A DNA stretch of 32,476 bases from Alphaproteobacteria bacterium (GCA_013151255.1 JAADIQ010000013.1:1-32476), one strand, 5' to 3'. Positions 9,014 to 17,128 are shown, counted from the first letter of the stretch. Translations and numbers: made by a program. The notes: generated from the sequence alone by a model not told the origin.

Positions 9014-10555
9014 TTATTTCTTCTTCCCCAAACCCGGCAACCCACCCATGCCTGGCGGCATCGGAGCTTGCCCTGCAAGCGCTTTTTCAATGGCGTCAAA
9101 ATCTATTTCGTCAGCCCCCGGACCTTTCGCGCCCTTGGCGGCTTCCAGCAACGCCGGGTCTGGCGCGCCGCCTGGCATTCCGCCGCCCATCATCCCACCG
9201 GGCATACCGCCACCCATTCCAGCGAGCTGTTTGGCCATGCCTTTCATGCCGCCTCTGCCCATCTTCTTCATCATATCGGCCATCTGGCGGTGCGCTTTGA
9301 CGAGCTTGTTGATTTCCTGAACACTGGTGCCGGAGCCTTTGGCGATGCGTTTTTTGCGGCTTGCGTTTAACAGCTTCGGCGTCTTGCGTTCGGCCTTGGT
9401 CATCGATGAGATGATCGCTTCCTGATGGATGATTTCCTTGTCATCAAGCCCGCCGGCCTGATCGACCATCTTCTTCATCTTGCCCATGCCGGGCATCAGC
9501 CCGAGGATGGCGCCCATGCCGCCCATTTTGCGCATCTGACGAAACTGGTCCGCGAGATCGTTCATGTCGAACTCGCCTTTGGCCATTTTCTTGGCGGCTT
9601 TTTTCGCCTTGTCAGCGTCGATTTGCTCGCTGGCTTTTTCAACCAGGCTGACAATATCGCCCATGCCGAGAATGCGCCCCGCCATGCGGCCCGGTTCAAA
9701 CGTGTCGAGCTCGTCGAGTTTTTCGCCGACGCCGATAAACTTAATCGGCGCGCCAGTAACCGCGCGCATGGACAGCGCCGCGCCGCCGCGCGCATCACCG
9801 TCAATCCGTGTCATGACAATCCCGGTGACGGGGACGCGGGCTTTAAACTTCTCCGCCGTCTGCACAGCGTCCTGCCCGGTCAACGCATCGACCACCAGCA
9901 GGATCTCAATCGGATTAGTGGCGCGGTTGATGTCAGCGATTTCAGCCATCAACTGCTCGTCGATGGAGAGCCGGCCGGCGGTGTCGAGCATGACGACGTC
10001 AAAGCCGCCGAGCCGGCCCGCTTCCATCGCCCGGCTGGCGATATCGCGCGGGGTTTGGCCGGCGATAATCGGCAGGGTTTTCACCTCGGCCTGGCGCCCG
10101 AGAATTTCTAACTGCTCTTGCGCGGCCGGGCGGTTGGTGTCGAGCGAGGCCATGAGGACGCGTTTTTTGTCGCGTTTCGTCAGCCGCAGGGCGATCTTCG
10201 CGGTCGAGGTGGTTTTGCCCGAGCCCTGAAGCCCGACCATCATAATCGCCGCCGGCGGCGTGGTCTGGAAACTTAAGGATGCGTCCTGATCCCCGCCAAG
10301 CATGTCGGCGAGCGCATCATGAACGATTTTCACGACCTGCTGGCCCGGCGTCACCGAACGCAAGACTTCGGAACCAATGGCGCGCTCTTTCACCTTGGCG
10401 ATGAAATCTTTCGCCACGGGCAACGCAACATCCGCCTCCAGCAGCGCAACACGCACCTCGCGCAAAGCCGCGACGACGTCCTTTTCTTCAAGCGCGCCTC
10501 TTCCCCTGAGCCCGTCGAATATAACGCCTAACCGGTCACTTAGAGTGTCAAACAT
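9014..10555 (-). CDS. ffh: Signal recognition particle protein Ffh (SRP54)
   Basis: The GTPase subunit of the SRP; with 4.5S RNA and FtsY it targets nascent membrane proteins to SecYEG. All parts are present in its 513 residues: N-domain helices (MFDTLSDRLGVIFDGL, ALLEADVALPV), the G domain with GLQGSGKTTSTAK (around residue 110), DTNRPAAQEQL, DTAGR, TRIDGDARGGAAL and GEKLDELDTFEP, then an M domain with MGAILGLMPGMGKMKKM and the SRP-RNA-binding segment ISSMTKAERKTPKLLNASRKKRIAKGSG. A Gly/Met-rich tail ends in GLGKKK. The start overlaps the stop of the cupin gene by 1 bp (TGATG), implying coupling. No irregularities. Confidence 0.98.
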   Translation of the reverse strand: MFDTLSDRLGVIFDGLRGRGALEEKDVVAALREVRVALLEADVALPVAKDFIAKVKERAIGSEVLRSVTPGQQVVKIVHDALADMLGGDQDASLSFQTTPPAAIMMVGLQGSGKTTSTAKIALRLTKRDKKRVLMASLDTNRPAAQEQLEILGRQAEVKTLPIIAGQTPRDIASRAMEAGRLGGFDVVMLDTAGRLSIDEQLMAEIADINRATNPIEILLVVDALTGQDAVQTAEKFKARVPVTGIVMTRIDGDARGGAALSMRAVTGAPIKFIGVGEKLDELDTFEPGRMAGRILGMGDIVSLVEKASEQIDADKAKKAAKKMAKGEFDMNDLADQFRQMRKMGGMGAILGLMPGMGKMKKMVDQAGGLDDKEIIHQEAIISSMTKAERKTPKLLNASRKKRIAKGSGTSVQEINKLVKAHRQMADMMKKMGRGGMKGMAKQLAGMGGGMPGGMMGGGMPGGAPDPALLEAAKGAKGPGADEIDFDAIEKALAGQAPMPPGMGGLPGLGKKK

Positions 10556-10875
10556 CAGGCGTCCTCATCTTCGATTAAAAACATCACCGCGCGGTCAGAA
10601 AGCGCGCGCGGACGATGGCGGTCTTTTGTTCCCGCCGGAATGAACAGCGCATCACCCGCGCGAAAGACAGTCTTGTCGCCGCCAAAGTCGATTTCAAGTT
10701 CGCCCTCGACAATCATACCGGTGTGGCCAACCTCGCACCATTCTGGATGTTCCGAGGCCGGCGTCATCTCAACCAAACGAAACACCTTGCCGCCGCGCAA
10801 GACGCGCTTCAGCCGAGCCGTCCCCTCAAGGGCCGGTTCCCAATCAACACCAGAAAAATCAATCCGATAGTCCAA
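10555..10875 (-). CDS. Cupin-domain protein, TTG start
   Basis: A 106-residue single-domain cupin of unknown substrate. The best start is TTG at 10875: an AAGGA site lies 6 bp upstream and the protein then begins (M)DYRIDFSGVDWE. The frame stays open to 10941, but that extension looks like non-coding sequence. Cupin motif 1 is partly degenerate (WCEVGHTGMIVEGELEIDF, with only some metal ligands), and motif 2 is good (GDALFIPAGTKDRH). Such small cupins bind a metal or small ligand or act as sugar/amino-acid sensors. Its last base overlaps the ffh start, so it is cotranscribed with ffh; a functional link to the SRP is not implied. Confidence 0.82.
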   Translation of the reverse strand: MDYRIDFSGVDWEPALEGTARLKRVLRGGKVFRLVEMTPASEHPEWCEVGHTGMIVEGELEIDFGGDKTVFRAGDALFIPAGTKDRHRPRALSDRAVMFLIEDEDA

Positions 10876-10937
10876 ACCGTATCCTTCAAACCAGACAACT
10901 CTCGCCGCCGCACCCAACAACACGAGCACAACACCCG

Positions 10938-10958
10938 CCAAACGAATTTAACCACCGC
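10938..10958. repeat. 21-bp direct repeat, copy 1
   Basis: The sequence CCAAACGAATTTAACCACCG plus C occurs here and, identically, exactly 100 bp further on at 11038-11058. Downstream of this copy lies a GCGGGC-GAAT-GCCCGC hairpin at 10963-10978; copy 2 is followed by a related but weaker GGGCG-TTAC-CCC. The repeat lies upstream of the cupin-ffh-rpsP operon. Confidence 0.75.
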
Positions 10959-11037
10959 ACCCGCGGGCGAATGCCCGCAAACAAAAAAACCTCGCGGCGC
11001 AAAGCGCGTCATGTCAACAACGGGAGCGCGAAACTCA

Positions 11038-11058
11038 CCAAACGAATTTAACCACCGC
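11038..11058. repeat. 21-bp direct repeat, copy 2
   Basis: An identical copy of the 10938-10958 repeat, with period 100 bp. Similarity also continues a little into the GC-rich hairpin region on the + side, suggesting the true repeat unit is longer and has decayed. Confidence 0.75.
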
Positions 11059-11100
11059 GAGGGCGTTACCCCGGCGGCGGTGCATCCCCAGCCTCATCCC

Positions 11101-11340
11101 TTTCATATAGGGGATCGTGCCGGCAAACGCGGGAAAGCTTAGATTTCCCGAAAGTCGCGGGTTCTATAGGGGGTCGGCAGGTTCATGGCAAGCAAAGCGA
11201 GGAAACAGGACGCACTTAGGGGGAGACACAAGCGAAATCGCCCTGTTTCCTGCTTTGCTTATGAAAGCCAAGGCGGAGGCGCGTTGGCGCTTTCCTGCTT
11301 TCACATGAGGGCCGGTCACCCGAACCCCGGTTAGCCGTTT
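11101..11340. other. Highly structured gene-free stretch, candidate ncRNA or MITE
   Basis: This is the core of a 635-bp gap (10876-11510) with no convincing gene. The longest stem pairs 11190-11209 with 11242-11260: 19 bp broken by one bulged G, around a 32-nt loop that itself holds GCG-AAAT-CGC. To its left GGGAAA pairs with TTTCCC (about 11140-11158) inside a GCCGGC/GTCGGC closure; to its right GAAAGC/GCTTTC and GCCAA/TTGGC stems follow, then GGCCGG/CCGG-TTA-GCC. TTTCCTGCTTT is present twice (from 11247 and 11291). I could not match it to tmRNA, RNase P, SRP or 6S RNA. It could be a structured RNA on either strand, or a non-autonomous repeat. Confidence 0.45.
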
Positions 11341-11354
11341 TAGTCATGCGGCAG

Positions 11355-11373
11355 ATTTTACCTCAGGTAAAAT
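11355..11373. promoter_or_regulatory. 19-bp palindrome, likely operator of the crotonase gene
   Basis: ATTTTACCTCAGGTAAAAT has two perfect 9-bp arms around one central base and lies about 138 bp before the crotonase start in AT-rich surroundings. The size and symmetry suit a dimeric regulator of the TetR, MarR or GntR type. No regulator gene lies next to it. Confidence 0.6.
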
Positions 11374-11510
11374 AGATAATATTCATTTGTAAATTCGGAA
11401 ATTTCGATACTAGGCCATGACCAGGCTGCGACAATGGTTTGACCCGCACATAGCCCCGGGCCACAGACTAAACCGCGACGCAATTCAATCCGGTTTCAAG
11501 GAGCACCCCC

Positions 11511-12383
11511 ATGAGCAGCGCAATCCGGATCGGAACCGAGGGCGCGGTGCGCCGTCTGACCCTTTGCCGCGCAAAAGAATACAACACCATCACGCCGGGC
11601 TTTCGTGACGAATTGTCCGCCGCGCTTGATGAGGCTGAGGCTGATGACGCCGTCAGGGTCGTGCTGCTCGATGCGGAAGGGCCGGCCTTTTGCGCCGGAT
11701 ATGGTCTCGACTGGTCGGCGCGCAGCGGGGTCATCGCCGAGGACGATCCCGGCCGGGTGTGGGACAGCGTTGCGGATCTGCGCGAGATTGGTCGTTACGC
11801 AAAAACCTGGGCGCGGTTGCACGAGCTTGCCAAGCCGACAATCGCGGCGGTCTCCGGCTGGTGCATCGCCGGCGGAACCAACATTGTGTTTAACGCCGAC
11901 ATCATTATTGCGGCCGAGTCTGCGCGGTTTGGCTATCCGCCGTCGCGGGTCTGGGGCGTGCCGGAAGCGCCATGGACATGGGTGGCGCGGCTCGGTCTGG
12001 AAAGAACCCGCCGCTATATGCTCACCGGTGATGAATTTACCGGCGCGCAGGCCGCCGCATGGGGCGCGGTGCAGGAATGCGTCCCCGATGATGCGCTGGC
12101 GGAACACGCAACGGCGCTTGCAAAGCGCATGGCGCAGGTCCCTTTAAGTCAGTTGCAGATGATCAAGCTCAACCTCAATGAGATTGCGCGGCAGATGTAT
12201 GACCCGGCCGGCTCGCGGCTGTTGGGCACATTGTTTGACGGCGTCGCCCGGCACACCCAGGAGGGGCTTGATTTCGTTAAGCGTTGCGAGGATGCGGGCT
12301 TTCGCGAAGCTGTGCGCGACCGCGACCGACCGTTCGGTGATTATGGCGAGCGCTCCGTAGACGGACGCAAAGGTAAAAGCTAA
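11511..12383 (+). CDS. Enoyl-CoA hydratase/isomerase (crotonase) family protein
   Basis: A 290-residue crotonase-fold enzyme acting on an acyl-CoA thioester. An AAGGAG site precedes the ATG at 11511. Both oxyanion-hole segments are visible: GPAFCAGYGLD (residues ~58-68) and SGWCIAGGTNIVFNADI (~115-131). The region that carries the catalytic glutamates in true hydratases is divergent (RFGYPPSRVWGVPEAPW), so the reaction could be hydration, isomerisation, hydrolysis or another crotonase chemistry. The C-terminus has the usual helical trimerisation part. It has no operon partner: the downstream symporter is convergent and the two stop codons overlap (12380-12383). The palindrome upstream suggests that expression is substrate-controlled. 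Confidence 0.88.
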   Translation: MSSAIRIGTEGAVRRLTLCRAKEYNTITPGFRDELSAALDEAEADDAVRVVLLDAEGPAFCAGYGLDWSARSGVIAEDDPGRVWDSVADLREIGRYAKTWARLHELAKPTIAAVSGWCIAGGTNIVFNADIIIAAESARFGYPPSRVWGVPEAPWTWVARLGLERTRRYMLTGDEFTGAQAAAWGAVQECVPDDALAEHATALAKRMAQVPLSQLQMIKLNLNEIARQMYDPAGSRLLGTLFDGVARHTQEGLDFVKRCEDAGFREAVRDRDRPFGDYGERSVDGRKGKS

Positions 12384-13747
12384 GCCACGGACTTCGCCTT
12401 GAAGACCTCTTCGTCTAGCGCGCCTTCCCATTTGGCGACTGTAACCGCAACGGCGGCGTCGCCGGTGACGTTGGTTGCCGTGCGCATCATGTCGAGGAGG
12501 CGGTCGAAGGGGAAAATCAGCGCGATGATGAGCACTGATTGCTCCGCCGTTACACCGAACACCGACAGCACCGTCGCCGCCAATAATAGCCCCGCAGAGG
12601 GAATGCCCGCAGCGCCAATGGAAGCCAGCGTCGCGGTCAGCGCGATCATCAGATAATCGCCGGCGTCGAGCGGAATGCCTAAAGCTTGCGAGGCAAAAAG
12701 CGCAATCAGTCCGAGATAAATCGACGTCCCGTCCATGTTGATGGTGGCGCCGAGCGGCAACACCGAGCCGGCGACGGATTTTTCAACGCCGAGGTTTTCC
12801 GACACGTTAGCGATGGTGACCGGCAGCGTCGCATTTGATGAGGCGGTGGAATAGGCGACCGCCAGAGCGTCGACAATGCCGCCGAAAAAGCGCCGCACCG
12901 GCAGGTTGACGACAAAGCGAATGATCGCCCCATAGGTGAAGATCGCATGCACAAAACAGGCAAGGTAGAGCGCCATAGCGAGCTTGCCGAGATTAACCAG
13001 GATATCGAGCCCCTGGGTCGAGATCACCCACGCCATCAGTGCATAAACGCCGTAAGGCGCAACTTCCATGACGATCTCGGTGACTTTTAAAACCGCCTCA
13101 GCCGCCGATTCCATCACTAAGGCGACGGGCTTGCCGCGCTCGCCGGCCATCAATATGCCGACGCCGAACAATATCGCCCAGAAAATAATCGCCAGAACAT
13201 CGGTTGAGGCGAGCGCCGCTACCGGGTTCATCGGAATGATGGCAAGCAGCCGGTCAACGACGCTGCCCGACGCCCCCGCCAAGGCAAGCTTACCCTGCAC
13301 CGAGGCCACCGCGTCGGGCCCCACCGCTGAAAGGTCGACGCCAATGCCGGGCTGAAAAATAAGCCCGAAGACCAGCCCGAGCGAGACCGCAATGACGGTC
13401 GTGCCGACATAAAGGCCAATCGCGCGTCCGCCAAGCGAGCCGAGGCGCTTGGGGTCGCCCATGGCGATGACGCCGGCGGTCAGGGTAGTGAAGATGAGCG
13501 GCACAATCAGCATGCGGATAAGCCGCACAAACGCATCGCCGATAAATTTCGATGACGCCGGCACGCAAGCCACACCGTCAGCGCACCCCGCCGCGCCGCC
13601 GCCAAACGCAAACCCCATCGCCCCGCCGAGACCGAGCCCAATAAGGACCCGCGCCCAGAGCCGCATTTTGAAATTTCGCGCCAGCGCAAATAAGACGCCG
13701 AACAACAAGATCGTAATCACCCAATAGGCGATAAGGGCAGGGGTCAT
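12380..13747 (-). CDS. DAACS-family dicarboxylate/amino acid:cation symporter
   Basis: A 455-residue inner-membrane transporter of the GltP/DctA/SLC1 type, taking up C4-dicarboxylates, glutamate or aspartate with H+ or Na+. It has about eight hydrophobic helices plus re-entrant loops. Diagnostic motifs are present: FVRLIRMLIVPLIFTTL, the serine-rich AYSTASSNATLPVTIANV (HP1), GATINMDGTSIYLG (TM7, cation site) and a GIPSAG HP2-like loop. GAGGAG lies 9 bp before the ATG at 13747. A small insert, GCADGVACVPAS, in the first periplasmic loop contains two cysteines that may form a disulfide. Together with pckA and mdh this fits growth on C4 acids. The upstream gap holds a CAAAATT/AATTTTG inverted repeat. 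Confidence 0.93.
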   Translation of the reverse strand: MTPALIAYWVITILLFGVLFALARNFKMRLWARVLIGLGLGGAMGFAFGGGAAGCADGVACVPASSKFIGDAFVRLIRMLIVPLIFTTLTAGVIAMGDPKRLGSLGGRAIGLYVGTTVIAVSLGLVFGLIFQPGIGVDLSAVGPDAVASVQGKLALAGASGSVVDRLLAIIPMNPVAALASTDVLAIIFWAILFGVGILMAGERGKPVALVMESAAEAVLKVTEIVMEVAPYGVYALMAWVISTQGLDILVNLGKLAMALYLACFVHAIFTYGAIIRFVVNLPVRRFFGGIVDALAVAYSTASSNATLPVTIANVSENLGVEKSVAGSVLPLGATINMDGTSIYLGLIALFASQALGIPLDAGDYLMIALTATLASIGAAGIPSAGLLLAATVLSVFGVTAEQSVLIIALIFPFDRLLDMMRTATNVTGDAAVAVTVAKWEGALDEEVFKAKSVA

Positions 13748-13765
13748 GCAGACAGCTCCTCAGAT

Positions 13766-13802
13766 CAAAATTTCGCGAACTCTAGGGTAATTTTGTACAA
13801 AA
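13766..13802. promoter_or_regulatory. AT-rich inverted repeats upstream of the DAACS symporter
   Basis: CAAAATT at 13766-13772 pairs with AATTTTG at 13789-13795, and TTTTGTACAAAA at 13791-13802 is a perfect 12-bp palindrome. They lie 20-55 bp before the symporter start, in promoter position. They may be an operator, or a terminator for the gene upstream at 13827-14225. Evidence is symmetry only. Confidence 0.35.
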
Positions 13803-13826
13803 AGGGAATGGCGGCTTATTTGGTGG

Positions 13827-14225
13827 TTACAGGCCGATCGCCCTGACCGCACGGTCAAACAGCTGGCGGAACGGCTCGGCGCGGTCCGGGCCGAGCGAGC
13901 CATAGGCGATTAACGCCGTATCCGCCGTTTCAAGGCGCACGCCGCGCGGTTTCATCTCCCCGGACCAGTCATTCCAGCCCGCCTCGGTATCGATCATAAA
14001 GACCAGCCGAACGTCTGTCTTCGCGGACGTTTCTATCCCAAGGCCAAAGATTGTCTCGCGGTTGAACACCCCGGAGGAAGTCGCCACGCGGCGGTCGTCA
14101 AACAGCACCTCGTCGACGAACCAACCGCGTCGCCAGCGCAGGATGTGCATGTCGCCGTCAATCGACAGCTTGATGTCAACCTTGCGCCAGGCACGCTGAA
14201 GCAGGGAGGCGGTCATCTCGCTCAT
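13827..14225 (-). CDS. Conserved-looking protein of unknown function coupled to an S9 peptidase
   Basis: A 132-residue soluble protein that I do not recognise. It has no signal peptide or membrane segment. The sequence suggests a mostly beta fold: short strands such as VDIKLSIDG, MHILRWRRGWFVDEVLFDD, VRLVFMIDTEAGWNDW and TALIAYG, followed by a C-terminal helix (FRQLFDRAVRAIG). Tryptophans are unusually frequent (RAWRKV, RWRRGW, GWNDW). Its ATG overlaps the S9 peptidase stop by 4 bp, so the two are almost surely co-translated, though the peptidase is exported and this protein looks cytoplasmic. The gene is otherwise intact. Confidence 0.75.
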   Translation of the reverse strand: MSEMTASLLQRAWRKVDIKLSIDGDMHILRWRRGWFVDEVLFDDRRVATSSGVFNRETIFGLGIETSAKTDVRLVFMIDTEAGWNDWSGEMKPRGVRLETADTALIAYGSLGPDRAEPFRQLFDRAVRAIGL

Positions 14226-16333
14226 TTTACTTCATCCATCAGCTGACGGAAGAAATAGACATATTCCAGCGCCGTGCGGCGGGCGAGTTGTTTCTGATTG
14301 GCGGTGCCGCCATGCCCGCCTTCGATGTTCTCATAGTAGTAAAAGTCATAGCCAAGCTCGGCGAGCCTGGCCGCCGCCTTGCGCGCATGACCGGGATGGA
14401 CGCGGTCATCCTTGGTGGAGGTATAAAGCAACACTTTCGGATAGGGCTGGCCCGCCTTAAGGTTCTGATAGGGCGAATATTTGGAAATATAGTCCCACTC
14501 TTCTTCGATGTCGGGATTGCCATATTCGCCCATCCACGAGGCGCCGGCGAGCAGCTTGTTGTAGCGCTTCATGTCGAACAGCGGCACGCCGATATCGATC
14601 GCCGCATAAAGCTCCGGCCGCTGGGTGAGCATCGCGCCCATCAGCAATCCGCCATTGGAGCGGCCGATAATGCCGAGCCTTGAAGGACTGGTGACGCCGG
14701 TTTCAATCAGGTCTTCCGAGATCGCAATAAAATCATCAAACGCCCGCTGACGGTTTTGTTTCAACGCCGCTTCGTGCCAGCGCGGGCCATATTCCGAGCC
14801 GCCGCGAATATTGCTCAGCACCATAACGCCGCCGCGCTTCACCCACATGAGCCCGGCCAGGGCGCCATTTTGCGGCCGCGCCGGGTCCTCATAATAGGCC
14901 GGCAGGATAGGCACGAGAAAACCGCCATAGCCATATTGGATGGTTGGCGCGTTGCCCTGTTTCAAAACCGCATCCTGGCCCATAATAAAATAGGGAACTT
15001 TTGTTCCGTCTGCGGAGGTTGCAAAGCGCTGCTCGACCATGACGCCGGTTGCGTCGTAAAACGGCGCGGTCTCGGCAATTTTTGAAACTTTATTTTTCGC
15101 CGTCACATAAAACAAAGAATCCGGCGTCGTCAGATTTTCAAACGACACCATCGCGTCGTCGGTCCCGCCGCCGGCAGAGACAATAGCGACAACGCCATTG
15201 GTGGGTAATTTTATTTCCTTTGATTTCCAGCCGCCTTTTTTACGGCGGGAAACCCGTGCGGCCTTTCCTGAAACATCATCGAGATATTGAACAATCAAGC
15301 TCGATTTGCCGACGCCAACGCCTTCAATCGATTGGCTCTGGCTTGCGGCGAATATATTTTCAACCGCGCCGCTGTTCAAGTCATAACCGATCAGCGCGCC
15401 TTGCGCATAATCATTGCCGCGATAGGCCCAGTCTTCGCGCAGGAGAAAAATCGCAACGCCGTCGAGGACGCCTTGCATGTCCGCATTGAGCGGCAGCGGG
15501 AGCTTGGCGAGGGCGCCGCCAGCGCCGATTTGGTGATATTCCCGCTCGAAGAATGACGGGCCGCGCAATATAAATTCATAAGTGTCGTCACCATCATGCT
15601 CGACCACCGGGAACGCCCAGACATCATCGGCGCCGACCGTCATAAGGATTTCAGCATCATCCTTTGAGGCGCCGCGCTTCCACCGCCGGACTTGTCTTGG
15701 ATAGCCCGACGTCGTCAGCGCATCCGCGCCCCAGTCGGTCGCCACAAGGAGCGTGTCTGCATCAACCCATGAGAGCCACGACTTTGCTTCCGGCAGATAA
15801 AACCCGCCATCGACAAAGGTCTTGGTTTCAAGGTCGAATTCACGCCAATAGGCAGCGTCTTTTCCGCCGTCGGAAAGCTCGACCATGCAGTGGCGATAGG
15901 CCGGGGACAGGCAGGCGATGTCGCCCTTGATCCAGTTCTCGCCCTCGGCCTTGGCCAACGCATCAAAATCTATCAGCGTTTCCCAATCCGGCTCGCCGTT
16001 GCGGTAGCCCTCAACGTCTGCGCGCCGCCACAGCCCGCGGATATGGGTTTCGTCCTGCCAGAAATTATAAACCTCGCCATTATGGATTGCTCCATACGCA
16101 AGACGCGCATCAGAAGTTAAAACCGAAAGCGCGTCTTTATAGAGATCGGCAAACCGCGGATCGCTCTCCAGCTCGCCTAAAGAGCGTTTGTTTTGCGCGC
16201 GCACCCAGTCGAGCGCTTGCTCGCTTTCCACCTCTTCAAGCCATAAATAGGGATCGCTCGCGTTAACTGTAGTCATTACCGCCATCGCCCCAATCGTTAC
16301 GGCGGCCATTACTGCGGCCATTATTTTTTTCAT
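14222..16333 (-). CDS. Exported prolyl oligopeptidase-family (S9A) serine peptidase
   Basis: A 703-residue serine peptidase of the S9 family, cleaving short peptides, typically after proline. It has a signal peptide (MKKIMAAVMAAVTIGAMAVMTTVNA), so it acts in the periplasm or outside. The beta-propeller N-part begins with DPYLWLEEVESEQALDWV, a typical S9A opening, and the alpha/beta-hydrolase domain follows from about residue 430. The catalytic triad is complete: GRSNGG (Ser559), TKDDRVHPGHA (Asp642/643) and EGGHGG (His674). The QYGYGGF and NIRGGSEYG oxyanion/substrate loops are also present. Length is normal. With two M28 peptidases in the same window it points to peptide scavenging. Confidence 0.95.
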   Translation of the reverse strand: MKKIMAAVMAAVTIGAMAVMTTVNASDPYLWLEEVESEQALDWVRAQNKRSLGELESDPRFADLYKDALSVLTSDARLAYGAIHNGEVYNFWQDETHIRGLWRRADVEGYRNGEPDWETLIDFDALAKAEGENWIKGDIACLSPAYRHCMVELSDGGKDAAYWREFDLETKTFVDGGFYLPEAKSWLSWVDADTLLVATDWGADALTTSGYPRQVRRWKRGASKDDAEILMTVGADDVWAFPVVEHDGDDTYEFILRGPSFFEREYHQIGAGGALAKLPLPLNADMQGVLDGVAIFLLREDWAYRGNDYAQGALIGYDLNSGAVENIFAASQSQSIEGVGVGKSSLIVQYLDDVSGKAARVSRRKKGGWKSKEIKLPTNGVVAIVSAGGGTDDAMVSFENLTTPDSLFYVTAKNKVSKIAETAPFYDATGVMVEQRFATSADGTKVPYFIMGQDAVLKQGNAPTIQYGYGGFLVPILPAYYEDPARPQNGALAGLMWVKRGGVMVLSNIRGGSEYGPRWHEAALKQNRQRAFDDFIAISEDLIETGVTSPSRLGIIGRSNGGLLMGAMLTQRPELYAAIDIGVPLFDMKRYNKLLAGASWMGEYGNPDIEEEWDYISKYSPYQNLKAGQPYPKVLLYTSTKDDRVHPGHARKAAARLAELGYDFYYYENIEGGHGGTANQKQLARRTALEYVYFFRQLMDEVK

Positions 16334-16461
16334 GGTGAGAAAACTCCCGAGATTGTTTGGCAGGGCCCCCGTTGATTAACCATACAAAAGCTTGTCCGCG
16401 CCCGCAAACCCGGCGCGCCCAGAGCCCAATAAATCCGCGAAGATCGATAAAAATGTATCTT

Positions 16462-16510
16462 ACCTTTTAGAGAAGGTTTGAATGCTGGCCGATAGTTTGC
16501 AGCTATCGGC
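16462..16510 (+). promoter_or_regulatory. Two adjacent hairpins in front of the PilZ gene
   Basis: ACCTT-TTAGAG-AAGGT (16462-16477) is followed by a stronger GCCGATAG-TTTGCAG-CTATCGGC hairpin (16488-16510, 8 perfect pairs). The second one ends 30 bp before the preferred ATG at 16541. It could be a 5'-leader RNA structure or a DNA operator. Not matched to a known riboswitch. Confidence 0.45.
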
Positions 16511-16540
16511 AAGACTATGTCTATATTAGGAAAATTATCA

Positions 16541-17122
16541 ATGGCGAAATCCGACGCCCGTCGCTTCAAGCGCGTTAGCCTCAATATGCCGGCGCATATT
16601 GTCATTAACGCCGTCGATGAGTTTGAGGGCCGCCTGTTGAATATCTCGCCAGGCGATATGGCGCTGATCGCCGATACTAACGCGGCGCCCGGCGACGCGG
16701 TTATTGTTCGGGTCAAAGACCTTGATATCATCGAAGGAACGGTGGCGCGGACTTTCCCCGATGGGTTTGCGGTGTCTTTCCTGTTGTCAAAAAAGCGCCG
16801 CACGCAACTTACCGAAAAGCTCATCTTACTGGCCAACCAGCCCTTTGCTGAAGGGCTTGGCGACCGGCGCACTACCTTGCGTCACCGTCGTTCAGATGTG
16901 CGCACCAGCAGCCGCCTTGCCGACGGTTCGTCACTCTATGTCCGGATTATCGATATGTCCGTGGACGGCGTATCTGTCGAAGCGCCGCGCCGCCCGCCGC
17001 TTGGATCGGAAATCCACATCGGCCAACAATGCGGCGTGGTCGTCAGACACACGCCGCGCGGTTTTGTTGTTGTCTATGAATCCAAGAAGCAAAAACCGCA
17101 GGCAATCTTGCATGCGGTTTAA
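16541..17122 (+). CDS. Tandem PilZ-domain protein
   Basis: A 193-residue protein with two PilZ (c-di-GMP receptor) domains. The first runs from ARRFKRVSLNMPAHI to about residue 90; it keeps R-x3-R but its second motif reads NISPGD, without the final glycine of (D/N)-x-S-x-x-G. The second, from RHRRSDVR onward, has RSDVR and a full DMSVDG motif, so it is the likelier nucleotide binder. AGGA lies 9 bp upstream of the ATG at 16541; an earlier in-frame ATG at 16517 has no such site. No catalytic or membrane part is attached, so it probably works by binding a partner, for example in motility or surface control. It is convergent with the lipoprotein gene (6 bp between). Confidence 0.87.
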   Translation: MAKSDARRFKRVSLNMPAHIVINAVDEFEGRLLNISPGDMALIADTNAAPGDAVIVRVKDLDIIEGTVARTFPDGFAVSFLLSKKRRTQLTEKLILLANQPFAEGLGDRRTTLRHRRSDVRTSSRLADGSSLYVRIIDMSVDGVSVEAPRRPPLGSEIHIGQQCGVVVRHTPRGFVVVYESKKQKPQAILHAV

Positions 17123-17128
17123 GCGGGT

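Noticed and set aside
9425-10111. 228-codon plus-strand frame opposite ffh
   Set aside because: Antisense to a highly conserved essential gene, with no domain of its own.
11101-11340. tmRNA, RNase P RNA, 4.5S RNA or a cobalamin/TPP riboswitch
   Set aside because: None of their conserved motifs (tag ORF, GGAAGGAAGCA, TPP CUGAGA, cobalamin box) is present.
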